64,000 nt of DNA from Paraburkholderia phenoliruptrix (GTDB lineage: Bacteria > Pseudomonadota > Gammaproteobacteria > Burkholderiales > Burkholderiaceae). The stretch spans positions 124,001 through 188,000 of the forward strand of contig NZ_CADIKB010000002.1 in assembly GCF_902859825.1 (NCBI RefSeq). Direction: 5' to 3'. Every line of letters starts with the position of its first letter. Positions within the stretch are counted from its first letter, which is position 1. Below, piece by piece: positions 25,807-35,500 of the stretch. The notes under the pieces were generated by a model. That model did not search any database, was not told the origin of the DNA, and worked only from the letters and a program-made list of their open reading frames with translations. Made by a program: the position numbers and the translations under genes.

Positions 25807-26754
25807 TCACGCGGCGTTGCGCGCCTCGCGCCGCACGGCTTGCGGCGGCAGTCCAAAACCGCGTATGAACGCCTCGCGCAAATGGCGCCGGTCGCGAAAG
25901 CCGGTCTCTTTCGCAATCACGTCGAGCGGATGCCGGCTCTGCTCGATCATCAGGCGCGCCGCTTCGAGTCGCAGGCTTTCCACGGCACGCGCCGGCGACT
26001 GTCCCGTTTCCAGCGTAAAGACGCGGCTGAACTGACGCGGGCTGAGGTTCACTTGCTCCGCCAGTTCGTCGACGGTGAGCGGGCGGCTCAGGTTCTCGCG
26101 CGCGTAATTCAGCGCGCGCTGGATGCGGTCCGACTTCGGCGCGAGGTTGAGCATTTCCGAGTGCTGCGACTGGCCGCCCGAGCGCCGTTGGTGCATGACG
26201 AGCTTGTGCGCGACCGAGCGCGCCACCTCGGCGCCGAGATCTTTTTCGACCATCGCAAGCGCCATGTCGAGACCAGCAGTCATGCCAGCTGACGTCCACA
26301 CCGGACCGTCGACGATATAAATGCGGTCGTCTTCCACCCGAACGTCCGGAAAGCGCTTCTGCATGTCGCGCGCGTAGGCCCAATGTGTGGTGGCGCGGCG
26401 CTGCGCGAGCAGACCCGCCTCCGCGACCACGAAGCCGCCCGTGCAAATACCGCCGATGCGCCGCGCGCGCGGTCCCGTCCTGCGCAGAAACGCGAGCACG
26501 TCCTCAGGCGGCGGCATACCCACTGGATCGTTGACGCCCGCGACGATCCATGTGTCGACCTGGCGGCGTGACCGGACCGGCCGCGTACTGATGCTCATGC
26601 CCAGCGACGAACGCACCTCGCCGCCCGCCGTCGAAAAATTCTCCACGTGGTAGAACGGCTCGCCCACCACCAGGTTTGCATATTCGAAGGCGGCCTGAGT
26701 CGCGATCGCCATCACCTGGAAACCGTCGCTCAGCAAATATCCGATGCGGTGCAT
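25807..26754 (-). CDS. GlxA-family transcriptional regulator (DJ-1/PfpI domain + AraC HTH)
   Basis: 315 residues. Residues 1-170 are a DJ-1/PfpI-like domain (MHRIGYLLSDGFQVMAIATQAAFEYAN ... IGGICTGGFVVAEAGLL, with Cys at the nucleophile-elbow position, ... WTSAGMTAGLDMALAMVE). Residues 220-315 form the AraC-type HTH (LTVDELAEQVNLSPRQFSRVFTLETGQSPARAVESLRLEAARLMIEQS). ATG 26754 is chosen over several upstream ATGs because GGGAGG precedes it at 7 nt and homologues start MHRIGYLL. It is divergent from an SDR gene, which it probably activates; a 17-bp symmetric element lies between them. Confidence 0.9.
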   Translation of the reverse strand: MHRIGYLLSDGFQVMAIATQAAFEYANLVVGEPFYHVENFSTAGGEVRSSLGMSISTRPVRSRRQVDTWIVAGVNDPVGMPPPEDVLAFLRRTGPRARRIGGICTGGFVVAEAGLLAQRRATTHWAYARDMQKRFPDVRVEDDRIYIVDGPVWTSAGMTAGLDMALAMVEKDLGAEVARSVAHKLVMHQRRSGGQSQHSEMLNLAPKSDRIQRALNYARENLSRPLTVDELAEQVNLSPRQFSRVFTLETGQSPARAVESLRLEAARLMIEQSRHPLDVIAKETGFRDRRHLREAFIRGFGLPPQAVRREARNAA

Positions 26755-26779
26755 GCGGAAGCCTCCCATGTCCGAAAAC

Positions 26780-26796
26780 ATGACGATATATGTCAT
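26780..26796. promoter_or_regulatory. Candidate operator between GlxA-type regulator and SDR gene
   Basis: ATGAC-GATATAT-GTCAT is a 5-bp inverted repeat around a 7-nt AT-rich centre, located 26 bp upstream of the regulator start and 69 bp before the SDR start, in the 110-bp divergent region. Confidence 0.35.
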
Positions 26797-26864
26797 TTGC
26801 GCCGCCGTCAAAACAGACCAGAATTCGCTCACACCGTCACAACCCAATGCGAAGGAGCGACACC

Positions 26865-27659
26865 ATGGCTGAAACATACAAAGGCACTGCACTGATCACG
26901 GGCGCGTCGTCGGGCATCGGCGCCATTTATGCCGACCGTCTTGCGAAACGCGGCTACGACCTGATTCTGGTGGCCCGCAACCGCGAGCGCCTCGCCGCGC
27001 TGTCGAGCCGTATCACGACCGGCACGCGCCGTAGCGTCGAGATTCTGGACGCGGACCTGAACGACAAGGCGGGCCTTGCCGCCGTCGAAGCAAAACTGAA
27101 GGAAGACGCGAGCATTACGTTGCTCGTCAATAACGCGGGCGTCGGCACGCATACGCCGCTCCTCGGGAGCAACGTTGACGCGATGCAGCGCATGATCGAC
27201 CTCAACGTCAGCGCGCTGACTCGGCTCACCTATGCGGCGGTGCCGGGTTTCGTTGCGCGCGGCAAGGGTGCGTTGATCAACATTGCGTCGATCGTGGCCA
27301 TCGCGCCCGAGGTGCTGAACGGCGTGTACGGCGGCAGCAAGGCGTTCGTGCTGGCCTTCAGCCAGTCGCTGCATCATGAACTGGGCGACAAGGGCGTTCA
27401 GGTGCAGGCCGTTCTGCCGGGCGCGACGGCGACCGAATTCTGGCAGACGGGTGGCCTGCCGCTCGATAACCTCGACAAGTCCATTGTGATGTCCGCCGAC
27501 GACATGGTCGACGCCGCGTTGGTCGGCTTCGATCGCCGCGAGCTGGTCACCATTCCGTCGCTGCACGCGGTGGAGAAGTGGGAAGACTACGAGGCTGCGC
27601 GCCGCGCGATGGCCCCGCTGCTGTCCACCAATACGCCGGCCGCGCGCTATAAGGCCTGA
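26865..27659 (+). CDS. SDR-family oxidoreductase
   Basis: 264 residues. Cofactor motif TGASSGIG (residues 11-18), an Arg-containing loop after beta-2 (VARNRERLAAL) that favours NADP(H), NNAGVG, the catalytic Ser in NIASIVA and YGGSK. ATG 26865 has GAAGGAGCGACACC before it; the longer frame upstream includes the divergent promoter. It belongs to the 'cytosolic, DltE-like' SDR group. Divergent from a GlxA-type regulator that probably controls it. Substrate unknown. A strong hairpin (27675-27713) separates it from the convergent MHS transporter. Confidence 0.87.
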   Translation: MAETYKGTALITGASSGIGAIYADRLAKRGYDLILVARNRERLAALSSRITTGTRRSVEILDADLNDKAGLAAVEAKLKEDASITLLVNNAGVGTHTPLLGSNVDAMQRMIDLNVSALTRLTYAAVPGFVARGKGALINIASIVAIAPEVLNGVYGGSKAFVLAFSQSLHHELGDKGVQVQAVLPGATATEFWQTGGLPLDNLDKSIVMSADDMVDAALVGFDRRELVTIPSLHAVEKWEDYEAARRAMAPLLSTNTPAARYKA

Positions 27660-27674
27660 GCCGCAGCAACGAAC

Positions 27675-27713
27675 AGCCGGGCCGCGTCAGATTGCGTTGC
27701 ACGCGGCCCGGCT
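27675..27713. terminator. Bidirectional stem-loop between convergent genes
   Basis: AGCCGGGCCGCGT (27675-27687) and ACGCGGCCCGGCT (27701-27713) form a perfect 13-bp GC-rich stem with a 13-nt loop, 15 bp after both the SDR stop and the MHS transporter stop. There is no T tract, but placement and stem strength suggest a shared transcription end. Confidence 0.6.
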
Positions 27714-27728
27714 CGCTGCCCGGTTCAT

Positions 27729-29099
27729 TCAGGCATGCCGATGGCCGTGCCCGCTACCGCTAATCGACTGCGGCTCGTCGTACTCCGCTGAGATGTCCTT
27801 GTTCGTGTAGTCCCCGAGACGGGAAGCGGCGAACAGGCTCAGCAGCCCGCACACGAACACATAGAAGGCGATGGCATAGCCCGAGCGATAGTAGGCGAAC
27901 AACGCGGTTGCAATGAGCGGCGCCGGGCCGCCCGCGATCACCGACGCCAGCTGATAACCGAGCGATGCGCCGCTATAACGCAGCCGCCCCGTGAACGACT
28001 CCGCGATCAGCGCCGCTTGCGGTCCGTACATCATCGCGTGGGGCACGAGCGAAAGCACGATGGCCACGAAGATCCACGTCGGGTTGCGCGTATCGACCAT
28101 GGCGAAATACACGAAGCCGAACAGGCCGGCGGCGGCCGCGCCGATCATATACATGCGGCGGCGCCCAATCAGATCGGACACATGGCCGAAGAGCGGAATG
28201 GTGAAGAATTCCAGCACCGATGCCGCGAGCACCGCCGTCAGCAGCAGATCGCGCGAGGCGCCCAGCGTCCGCACACCATACGTGAAAACAAACGCCGTGA
28301 AGATGTAGAACGGCGCCTGTTCGGCCATGCGCGCAAAGGCCGACAGCAGAATATCTTTCGGCTGGCGGCGAATGACTTCGAGCATCGGCGTCTTTTCGAT
28401 TTTGCGCTCCGCGAGAAGCTTCGCGAAAATGGGCGTTTCGAGAATGTTCAGCCGAATATAGAGGCCGATTCCGACCAGCACGATGCTCAAAAAGAACGGC
28501 ACGCGCCAGCCCCATGTGACGAACGCGTCGCCGGAAATGGCGCTCATGGCGAGCACCGCGAGATTCGCGACGAAGAGCCCCGCAGGCACGCCGAACTGCG
28601 GCCACGACGCGACGAAGCCGCGGTGCGCGTTGGTGCGGGCCCATTCCATCGACATCAGCACTGAGCCGCCCCACTCGCCGCCCACACCCACGCCCTGAAT
28701 AAAGCGCAGCACCGTGAGAATTACGGCGCCCCAGACTCCGATCGACGCATAGGTCGGAACAAACGCCACGGCGAACGTGGCGAGCCCCATGAGCAGCAGC
28801 GTGACGATGAGCGTCGCTTTGCGGCCGATACGGTCGCCGTAATGCCCGAATATGGCCGCGCCCACCGGCCTCGCAATGAAGCCCACCGCGTAGATCAGAA
28901 ACGCTTCCAGCGTGCCGACGAGCGGGTCCGATTTTGGAAAGTACAGCTTGGCAAAGACGAGACCGGTTACCGTGCTGTAGAGAAAGAAGTCATACCATTC
29001 GATCGTCGTACCGATCGTGCTGGCTAGAACGGCGCGGCGCAGCTGGCGCCGTGCGTCCTCTTCGGAGAGGGGCGCCGCCCCCGGTTGTATGGCAGTCAT
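27729..29099 (-). CDS. MFS transporter, metabolite:H+ symporter (MHS) family
   Basis: About 456 residues, twelve predicted membrane helices. The MHS start TIGTTIEWYDFFLYSTVTGLVF (residues about 27-48), the GHYGDRIGRKATL loop and LRFIQGVGVGGEWGGSVLMSMEWA are diagnostic of the ShiA/ProP/PcaT group that imports dicarboxylates, betaines or aromatic acids with protons. The tail is His-rich (GSGHGHRHA), unusual for the family. ATG 29099 is preferred over the more distal 29165 because it follows GGGGATGCCAA and clears the efflux gene. It lies 62 bp downstream of the efflux outer-membrane gene on the same strand and may be read through from it, though no functional link is clear. Confidence 0.9.
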   Translation of the reverse strand: MTAIQPGAAPLSEEDARRQLRRAVLASTIGTTIEWYDFFLYSTVTGLVFAKLYFPKSDPLVGTLEAFLIYAVGFIARPVGAAIFGHYGDRIGRKATLIVTLLLMGLATFAVAFVPTYASIGVWGAVILTVLRFIQGVGVGGEWGGSVLMSMEWARTNAHRGFVASWPQFGVPAGLFVANLAVLAMSAISGDAFVTWGWRVPFFLSIVLVGIGLYIRLNILETPIFAKLLAERKIEKTPMLEVIRRQPKDILLSAFARMAEQAPFYIFTAFVFTYGVRTLGASRDLLLTAVLAASVLEFFTIPLFGHVSDLIGRRRMYMIGAAAAGLFGFVYFAMVDTRNPTWIFVAIVLSLVPHAMMYGPQAALIAESFTGRLRYSGASLGYQLASVIAGGPAPLIATALFAYYRSGYAIAFYVFVCGLLSLFAASRLGDYTNKDISAEYDEPQSISGSGHGHRHA

Positions 29100-29161
29100 T
29101 TGGCATCCCCGAACGAATGCGCGACATGCTGTATTGACACGCGGATGGGAGCCAGGTTCCG

Positions 29162-30622
29162 TCACCTCACGGCCACCGCCTCCGCCCCCGCCGGCTGCCA
29201 GCCGCCGCCCAGCGCCTTGAAGGCGGCGACAGCCGCTTGCGCTGACTCCGCTTGCGCCTGCACTCGTGCATCCGAGGCGCGCAACAGGCTGTCGTCGGCC
29301 TGCAGCACCTCGATCAGACTGACGACGCCGTGCTGATACGCCGCGAACGACGCCGCGCGCGCGCGGCTGAGCGAGTCGACGCCGTCAGCCAGAAGAGCGG
29401 CCTGCTCCTCGCGCTTGACCAGTGCCGAAAAAGCGTTCTCGACGTCCTCCGTCGCGTGGAGCGCCGTGAGCCGATAGGCTGCCAGCATCTCGGCCTTCTG
29501 GCCCTTCGCCTCGTCGATCTGCGCATTGATGCGGCCGAAGTCGAACAGACGCCAGCGCAGACCCAGCACGCCGGCAGCCTGATTCGCGCCGCTCGAAAAC
29601 AGATTGCCGCTCGCCACGGAAGTCGCACTGCCGATCAGTCCGCTCAACGACAGCTTGGGGTAGTACTCGGCAATCGCGACGCCAATCCGCGCATTAGATG
29701 CCGCGAGGCGCCGCTCCGCCACGATCAGGTCAGGCCTGCGTCTGAGAAGCTCGCCCGGCGAGCCGGTCGCCCCGATGCGCGGCGCGGCGGGAATGTCGCC
29801 GCCCTCCAGCAGTTCGGCGCGATGCGTGCCGGGCTGCGCGCCCAGCATCACGTCGAGAGCGTTCATAGCCGCGTCGAGACCGGTTTCGAGCACCGGCACC
29901 GACGCCTTGACCTGGGCGAGCGCGCCCTCCGCCTGACTCACCTGAAGCTCGGCCGCCAACCCTTTGCCATACAGAAGCTTGATGGTCGAGAGCAGGTCCT
30001 GTTGCGTCTGCACCTGCCGGCGGGCGACATTCAGACGCGCCTGCAAGCCACGAATGCTGATGTAGATGTCCGCGGTCTGTGCGGCCACGGCGAGGCGCGT
30101 GGCCGCTGCGCCCGCCTCCGACGCCTCGTAGTCGGCAAGCGCCGCTTCCCGGCCGCGCCGCAATCCGCCGAACACGTCCAGTTCCCAGCTCGCGTTGAGA
30201 TTGGCTTCGTAGTCGTTGCCGTAGCGGTCAAAGCCCGGCGTGGCGTTCTGGAGCCGCCCGAGCGGTGTTTCAATGGATTGGTAGGCTCTCGCCGCCTGGC
30301 CGCTGACATTGCCCGAAGGCAGCAGCGCCGCGTTCGCCGCGCCCAGTCCGGCACGGGCCTGCGCGACGCGCGCCGACGCCTGCGCGAGATTGAGGTTCGT
30401 TTCGAGCGCAAGCGCGACGTAGCGGGTCAGTTGCGGATCGCCAAAGCCGGCCCACCATGTTGCAAGGTCTGCAGTCGCGGCGGCCTGCCGCTGATCGACC
30501 GCGGCCTGGCCCTCGAACCGCGCCGGCATGGCCACCTCTGGCCGGACGTAGTCGGGGCCGACGGCGCAGCCTGCCGCCAGGCCGGCGACAATGAGCATGG
30601 CAAAAGTGCGTGTGAGCAGCAT
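29162..30622 (-). CDS. RND efflux system outer-membrane lipoprotein (NodT/OprM family)
   Basis: 486 residues. The lipoprotein signal ends in LAAGC (Cys at about residue 19), followed by AVGPDYVRPEVAMPARF, the standard start of NodT-type outer-membrane factors. Two OEP repeats follow, with long amphipathic helices (LALETNLNLAQASARVAQARAGLGAANAALLPS and RRPDLIVAERRLAASNARIGVAIAEYYPKLSLSG). It forms the trimeric outer-membrane channel of the pump. ATG 30622 is used because it opens the lipoprotein signal. It is divergent from tetR-mfp-rnd, with its promoter inside the 24-bp operator at 30683-30706, so expression should be coordinated with the rest of the pump. Confidence 0.92.
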   Translation of the reverse strand: MLLTRTFAMLIVAGLAAGCAVGPDYVRPEVAMPARFEGQAAVDQRQAAATADLATWWAGFGDPQLTRYVALALETNLNLAQASARVAQARAGLGAANAALLPSGNVSGQAARAYQSIETPLGRLQNATPGFDRYGNDYEANLNASWELDVFGGLRRGREAALADYEASEAGAAATRLAVAAQTADIYISIRGLQARLNVARRQVQTQQDLLSTIKLLYGKGLAAELQVSQAEGALAQVKASVPVLETGLDAAMNALDVMLGAQPGTHRAELLEGGDIPAAPRIGATGSPGELLRRRPDLIVAERRLAASNARIGVAIAEYYPKLSLSGLIGSATSVASGNLFSSGANQAAGVLGLRWRLFDFGRINAQIDEAKGQKAEMLAAYRLTALHATEDVENAFSALVKREEQAALLADGVDSLSRARAASFAAYQHGVVSLIEVLQADDSLLRASDARVQAQAESAQAAVAAFKALGGGWQPAGAEAVAVR

Positions 30623-30682
30623 GAGCTTTTTCCGGCGAGAGGATGAGGGACGAGACGACCCGTCATGTGACGACTCGTCATA

Positions 30683-30706
30683 GTGACTATAATACATTTT
30701 GGTCAC
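30683..30706. promoter_or_regulatory. TetR operator, left copy, over the outer-membrane-gene promoter
   Basis: GTGAC at 30683-30687 and GTCAC at 30702-30706 form an inverted repeat with a 14-nt centre. The same architecture (GTGAC, N14, GTCAC, both with TTTGGTCAC at the right end) recurs at 31380-31403. On the minus strand, TCGACA (30711-30716) and TATTAT (30689-30694), 16 bp apart, form a plausible promoter for the outer-membrane gene that the site would occlude. A shorter repeat, CGTCA-TG-TGACG, lies just to the left at 30661-30672. Confidence 0.7.
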
Positions 30707-30746
30707 ACGTTGTCGATTCTCACATGCGGCGGTAACCTAGGACCCT

Positions 30747-31364
30747 ATGAAAAACGCTCTTACCTATCCCATCTCGGGCCGCGGCCCGGCCGATCACGAT
30801 GTCCGCGACCAGATCGTCGCGGCCGCCACCGAGCACTTCAGCCGGTATGGCTACGAGAAGACGACCGTGTCCGACCTCGCCAAGGCAATCGGCTTTTCCA
30901 AGGCCTATATCTACAAGTTCTTCGAGTCCAAGCAGGCGATCGGAGAAATGATCTGCGCGAACTGCCTGCGCGAAATGGAATGCGCGGTGAAGGCCGCGGT
31001 CGACGAGGCCGACCGCCCGCCGGAGAAGCTGCGCCGCATGTTCAAGGCAATCGTCGAGGCGAGCCTGCGGCTCTTTTCCGAAGACCAGAAGCTGTACGAG
31101 ATCGCCGCGTCGGCCGCCACCGAGCACTGGCAGGTCACGCTCGCCTACGAAAAACGAATTCAGGAGATGCTTCAGGCAATCCTGCAGGAAGGCCGGCAAA
31201 GCGGCGACTTCGAGCGCAAGACGCCGCTCGACGAGACCGCCGCCGCTATTTACCTGGTCATGCGCCCCTATCTGAATCCGCTGATCCTGCAGCACAGCTT
31301 CGACTCTGCCGAGGAAGCGCCGGCGCAGCTGTCGAGCCTCGTTCTGCGCAGCCTCTCGCCCTGA
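30747..31364 (+). CDS. TetR-family repressor of the adjacent RND efflux system
   Basis: 205 residues. N-terminal HTH: IVAAATEHFSRYGYEKTTVSDLAKAIGFSKAYIYKFFESKQAIGEMI (residues about 28-74), the standard TetR three-helix domain; the C-terminal 120 residues are the ligand-binding helices. It lies between the outer-membrane gene (divergent) and the adaptor/pump genes (same strand). Matching 24-bp inverted repeats occur on both sides of the gene, one covering its own and the outer-membrane promoter and one covering the adaptor promoter, which is strong evidence that it represses the whole pump and itself. The inducer is not known. Confidence 0.92.
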   Translation: MKNALTYPISGRGPADHDVRDQIVAAATEHFSRYGYEKTTVSDLAKAIGFSKAYIYKFFESKQAIGEMICANCLREMECAVKAAVDEADRPPEKLRRMFKAIVEASLRLFSEDQKLYEIAASAATEHWQVTLAYEKRIQEMLQAILQEGRQSGDFERKTPLDETAAAIYLVMRPYLNPLILQHSFDSAEEAPAQLSSLVLRSLSP

Positions 31365-31379
31365 GAAAAAGAAGTCGTT

Positions 31380-31415
31380 GTGACCATTGACTGATTTGGT
31401 CACTAGAACCATAAT
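31380..31415 (+). promoter_or_regulatory. TetR operator, right copy, overlapping the adaptor/pump promoter
   Basis: The operator is GTGAC (31380-31384), 14-nt centre, GTCAC (31399-31403), matching the left copy in arms, spacing and the TTTGGTCAC half. TTGACT (31387-31392) and CATAAT (31410-31415), exactly 17 bp apart, make a good sigma-70 promoter whose -35 box lies in the middle of the operator. Start of transcription would be about 30 nt before the adaptor ATG. Confidence 0.75.
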
Positions 31416-31448
31416 GTGAGCCATCATCATTTCGCGGATGGGACTTCC

Positions 31449-32558
31449 ATGTTCTCGCGTCGCCTCGCCACTTCTGCCGTCGTCTGTGCGTTGCCCTTTG
31501 CGCTGGCCGCTTGCGGCGCCAAAGCCCCATCCGATCCGCGCACGGAGGCGCCGCTCGTGCGCTCCGCCATCGTCCAGAGCGCGACGCCGGCGTCGCGTTC
31601 CTTCACGGGCACCGTCGCCGCCCGGGTGCAAAGCGACCTCGGTTTTCGCGTGTCCGGCAAGGTGCTGGAGCGGCTCGTGGACGCCGGACAGAGCGTGCGG
31701 CGCGGGCAGCCGCTCATGCGCATCGACCCTGTCGATCTGAAGCTCGCCGCCCAGGCACAGCAGGAAGCGGTGAGCGCCGCCCGGGCGCGCGCCCAACAGA
31801 CCGCTGAAGATGAAGCCCGCTACCGCGACCTGCGCGGCACCGGCGCGATCTCGGCGTCTGCGTACGACCAGGTCAAGGCAGCGGCGGACGCCGCCAAAGC
31901 GCAGCTCAGCGCGGCCGAAGCCCAGGCCGACGTGGCTCGCAATGCGAGCCGCTACGCGGAGCTGGTCGCCGACGGCGACGGCGTCGTCATGGAAACGCTG
32001 GCCGAGCCCGGCCAGGTCGTCAGCGCGGGGCAGCCCGTCGTGCGGCTCGCTCATGCGGGGCGCCGCGAAGCGGTCATTCAGTTGCCCGAAACACTGCGCC
32101 CCGCGGTCGGCTCGATTGCGCAAGCCACGCTCTTCGGCAAGGAAGACGTGAGCGTTACCGCCACGCTGCGGCAGCTCTCGGACACGGCGGATCGCCTGAC
32201 GCGCACCTTCGAGGCGCGCTATGTGCTCGACGGGGAGCTCGCCAACGCGCCCTTGGGCACGACCGTCACAATCCGCATTCCCGATGCGAATTCCGCCGCG
32301 CAGGGCGGGTTGCAGGTGCCGATCGGCTCACTGTTCGACGCGGGCAAGGGGCCCGGCGTGTGGGTCATCAAGGGTGAACCGGCAAAGGTCGCCTGGCGGC
32401 CCGTTGCCGTCCAGCATCTCGGCGACGACGGCGCCAACATCGCCGGTGGACTTCAGCCGGGCGAGCGGGTCGTCGCGCTCGGCGCACATCTGCTGCGCGA
32501 AGGCGAGGTGGTCCGCGTCGCCGGTCAGGCCGCCGCCACTCAAGGAGCACGTCCGTGA
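31449..32558 (+). CDS. RND efflux periplasmic adaptor (membrane-fusion) lipoprotein
   Basis: 369 residues. Lipobox LAAC (Cys at about residue 22), then SFTGTVAARVQSDLGFRVSGKVLERLVDAGQSVRRGQPLMRIDPVDLKLAAQAQ, the first half of the lipoyl/barrel-sandwich domain, an alpha-hairpin (residues about 95-165) and the second lipoyl half VVMETLAEPGQVVSAGQPVVRLA, followed by beta-barrel and membrane-proximal domains. It bridges pump and outer-membrane channel. ATG 31449 is preferred over 31416 because it opens the lipoprotein signal directly. The stop overlaps the GTG of the pump gene (GTGA). Confidence 0.93.
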   Translation: MFSRRLATSAVVCALPFALAACGAKAPSDPRTEAPLVRSAIVQSATPASRSFTGTVAARVQSDLGFRVSGKVLERLVDAGQSVRRGQPLMRIDPVDLKLAAQAQQEAVSAARARAQQTAEDEARYRDLRGTGAISASAYDQVKAAADAAKAQLSAAEAQADVARNASRYAELVADGDGVVMETLAEPGQVVSAGQPVVRLAHAGRREAVIQLPETLRPAVGSIAQATLFGKEDVSVTATLRQLSDTADRLTRTFEARYVLDGELANAPLGTTVTIRIPDANSAAQGGLQVPIGSLFDAGKGPGVWVIKGEPAKVAWRPVAVQHLGDDGANIAGGLQPGERVVALGAHLLREGEVVRVAGQAAATQGARP

Positions 32559-35500
32559 GCGAACGCCGTTTCAACCTGTCGGCGCTCGCCGTGCGCGAGC
32601 GCTCCGTCACGCTGTTCCTGATCTGCCTGATTTCGCTGGCCGGCCTCGTTTCATTCTTCAAGCTCGGGCGCGCGGAAGACCCGGCTTTCACGGTCAAGGT
32701 GATGACCATCGTCACCGCCTGGCCCGGCGCCACCGCGCAGGAAATGCAGGACCAGGTCGCCGAGAAGATCGAAAAGCGCATGCAGGAACTGCGCTGGTAC
32801 GATCGTACGGAAACCTACACGAGACCCGGCCTCGCCTTCACGACGCTGACGTTGCTCGACAGCACGCCGCCCTCCGAAGTGCAGGAGGAGTTCTACCAGG
32901 CCCGCAAGAAAGTCGGCGACGAAATAAGCAATCTTCCGCCCGGCGTGATTGGGCCCATCGTCAACGACGAATACTCGGACGTCACCTTCGCGCTCTTTGC
33001 GCTCAAGGCGAAGGGCGAGCCTCAGCGCCTCCTGGTGCGCGACGCGGAGACGCTGCGTCAGCGCCTGTTGCACGTGCCGGGTGTGAAGAAGGTGAACATC
33101 ATTGGGGAGCAGGCGGAGCGGATTTATGTGCAGTTCTCGCATGACCGCCTCGCCACTCTCGGCGTGAGTCCGCAGGACGTGTTCGCCGCGCTCAATAGCC
33201 AGAATGTGCTGACGCCGGCCGGCTCGGTGGAGACGAAAGGACCCGAGGTGCTCGTTCGTGTGGACGGCGCTTTCGACAAGCTGCAGAAAATTCGCGATAC
33301 GCCGGTCGTGGTGCAAGGCCGCACGCTGAAGCTCTCGGACATTGCTACCGTCACGCGCGGCTATGAAGATCCGGCAACGTTCATGATCCGCAACGGCGGC
33401 GAACCCGCGCTGCTGCTCGGCATCGTGATGCGCGACGGCTGGAACGGGCTCGATCTCGGCAAGGCGCTGGACGGCGAGGCCCGCTCGATCAACGCTGAAC
33501 TGCCGCTCGGCATGAGCCTGACCAAGGTTACGGATCAGGCGGTGAACATCAACTCGGCCGTCGACGAGTTCATGGTCAAGTTCTTCGCCGCATTGCTCGT
33601 AGTCATGCTGGTGAGCTTCGTCAGCATGGGCTGGCGGGTGGGTCTCGTGGTCGCCGCGGCCGTGCCGCTGACGCTGGCGGCGGTCTTCGTCGTGATGGCC
33701 GCGACCGGCAAGAATTTCGATCGCATCACGCTCGGGTCCCTGATACTCGCGCTCGGCCTGCTGGTGGACGACGCCATCATCGCCATCGAAATGATGGTGG
33801 TGAAGATGGAAGAGGGCTACAGCCGCATGGCCGCTTCCGGCTATGCATGGAGCCATACCGCCGCGCCGATGCTGGCGGGCACGCTCGTGACCGCCGTCGG
33901 CTTCATGCCTAACGGCTTCGCGCGATCCACCGCCGGCGAATACACGAGCAACATGTTCTGGATCGTCGGCATTGCGCTGATTGCCTCGTGGGTTGTCGCC
34001 GTCGTCTTCACACCCTACCTGGGCGTCAAGCTGCTGCCCGACTTCAAAAAGGTCGAAGGCGGCCACGGTGCGATCTACGACACGCCGCGCTACAACCGGT
34101 TTCGCCAGGTGCTCGGGCGGGCGATCGGGCGCAAATGGTGGGTCGCCGGTTCCGTGGTCGGTCTTTTCGTGCTGGCCGTACTCGGCATGTCTGTCGTGAA
34201 GAAACAGTTCTTTCCGATCTCCGACCGGCCCGAAGTGCTCGTCGAGCTGCAGATGCCCTACGGCACGTCCATTGATGAGACGAGCGCCGCCACGGCAAAA
34301 GTGGAAGCGTGGCTCGCCGGGCAAAAGGAAGCGCGAATCGTCACCGCCTACATCGGCCAGGGTGCGCCGCGCTTTTATCTCGCGATGGGACCGGAACTGC
34401 CCGATCCGTCGTTCGCGAAGATCGTGGTCCGCACGGACAGTCAGCACGAACGCGACGCGTTGAAGCTGCGACTGCGCAAAGCGGTGGCAGGCGGGCTCGC
34501 CTCCGAAGCGCGGGTGCGGGTCACGCAACTCGTCTTCGGCCCGTACTCGCCGTTCCCTGTTGCCTACCGCGTCTCCGGTCCCGACCCTGACAAGCTGCGC
34601 GGCATTGCCGCTCAAGTCGAGCACGTCATGAACGCCAGTCCGATGATGCGCACAGTCAACACCGACTGGGGCACGCGTACGCCCACGCTGCACTTCACGT
34701 TGCAGCAGGACCGGCTGCAGGCGGTCGGGCTCACCTCCAGCGCGGTTGCGCAACAGCTGCAATTCCTGCTGTCCGGCGTGCCGGTCACCACCGTGCGCGA
34801 GGACATCCGCACGGTGCAGGTTATGGCGCGTTCGGCCGGCGACGTGCGGCTCGATCCGGCCAGAATCGGCGACTTCACGCTGGCCGGCGCGAATGGTCAG
34901 CGCATTCCGCTGTCTCAGGTAGGCCAGGTCGACGTGCGGATGGAGGAGCCGATCATCCGGCGTCGCGACCGCATGCCCACCATGACCGTGCGCGGCGATA
35001 TTGCCGACGATCTGCAGCCGCCCGACGTGTCGGCGGCGATCACGAAGCAACTGCAGCCGATCGTCGCGAAGCTGCCCAACGGCTATCGCATCGAGCAGGC
35101 GGGCTCCATCGAAGAATCGGGCAAGGCGACGGTCGCCATGCTGCCGTTGTTTCCGATCATGCTCGCGATCACGCTGCTCATCATCATTTTGCAGGTGCGC
35201 TCCATCTCCGCCATGGTGATGGTGTTCCTGACGAGTCCATTGGGCTTGATCGGCGTGGTGCCGACGCTGATCCTGTTCCGGCAACCCTTCGGCATTAATG
35301 CGCTGGTTGGGCTGATCGCACTGTCCGGCATTCTGATGCGTAACACGCTGATTCTCATCGGGCAGATCCATCAGAACGAACAGACAGGCCTCGATCCGTT
35401 TCATGCCGTTGTCGAGGCCACCGTGCAACGTGCGCGCCCCGTGATCCTGACCGCGCTGGCGGCGATTCTCGCCTTCATCCCGCTGACGCATTCGGTGTTC

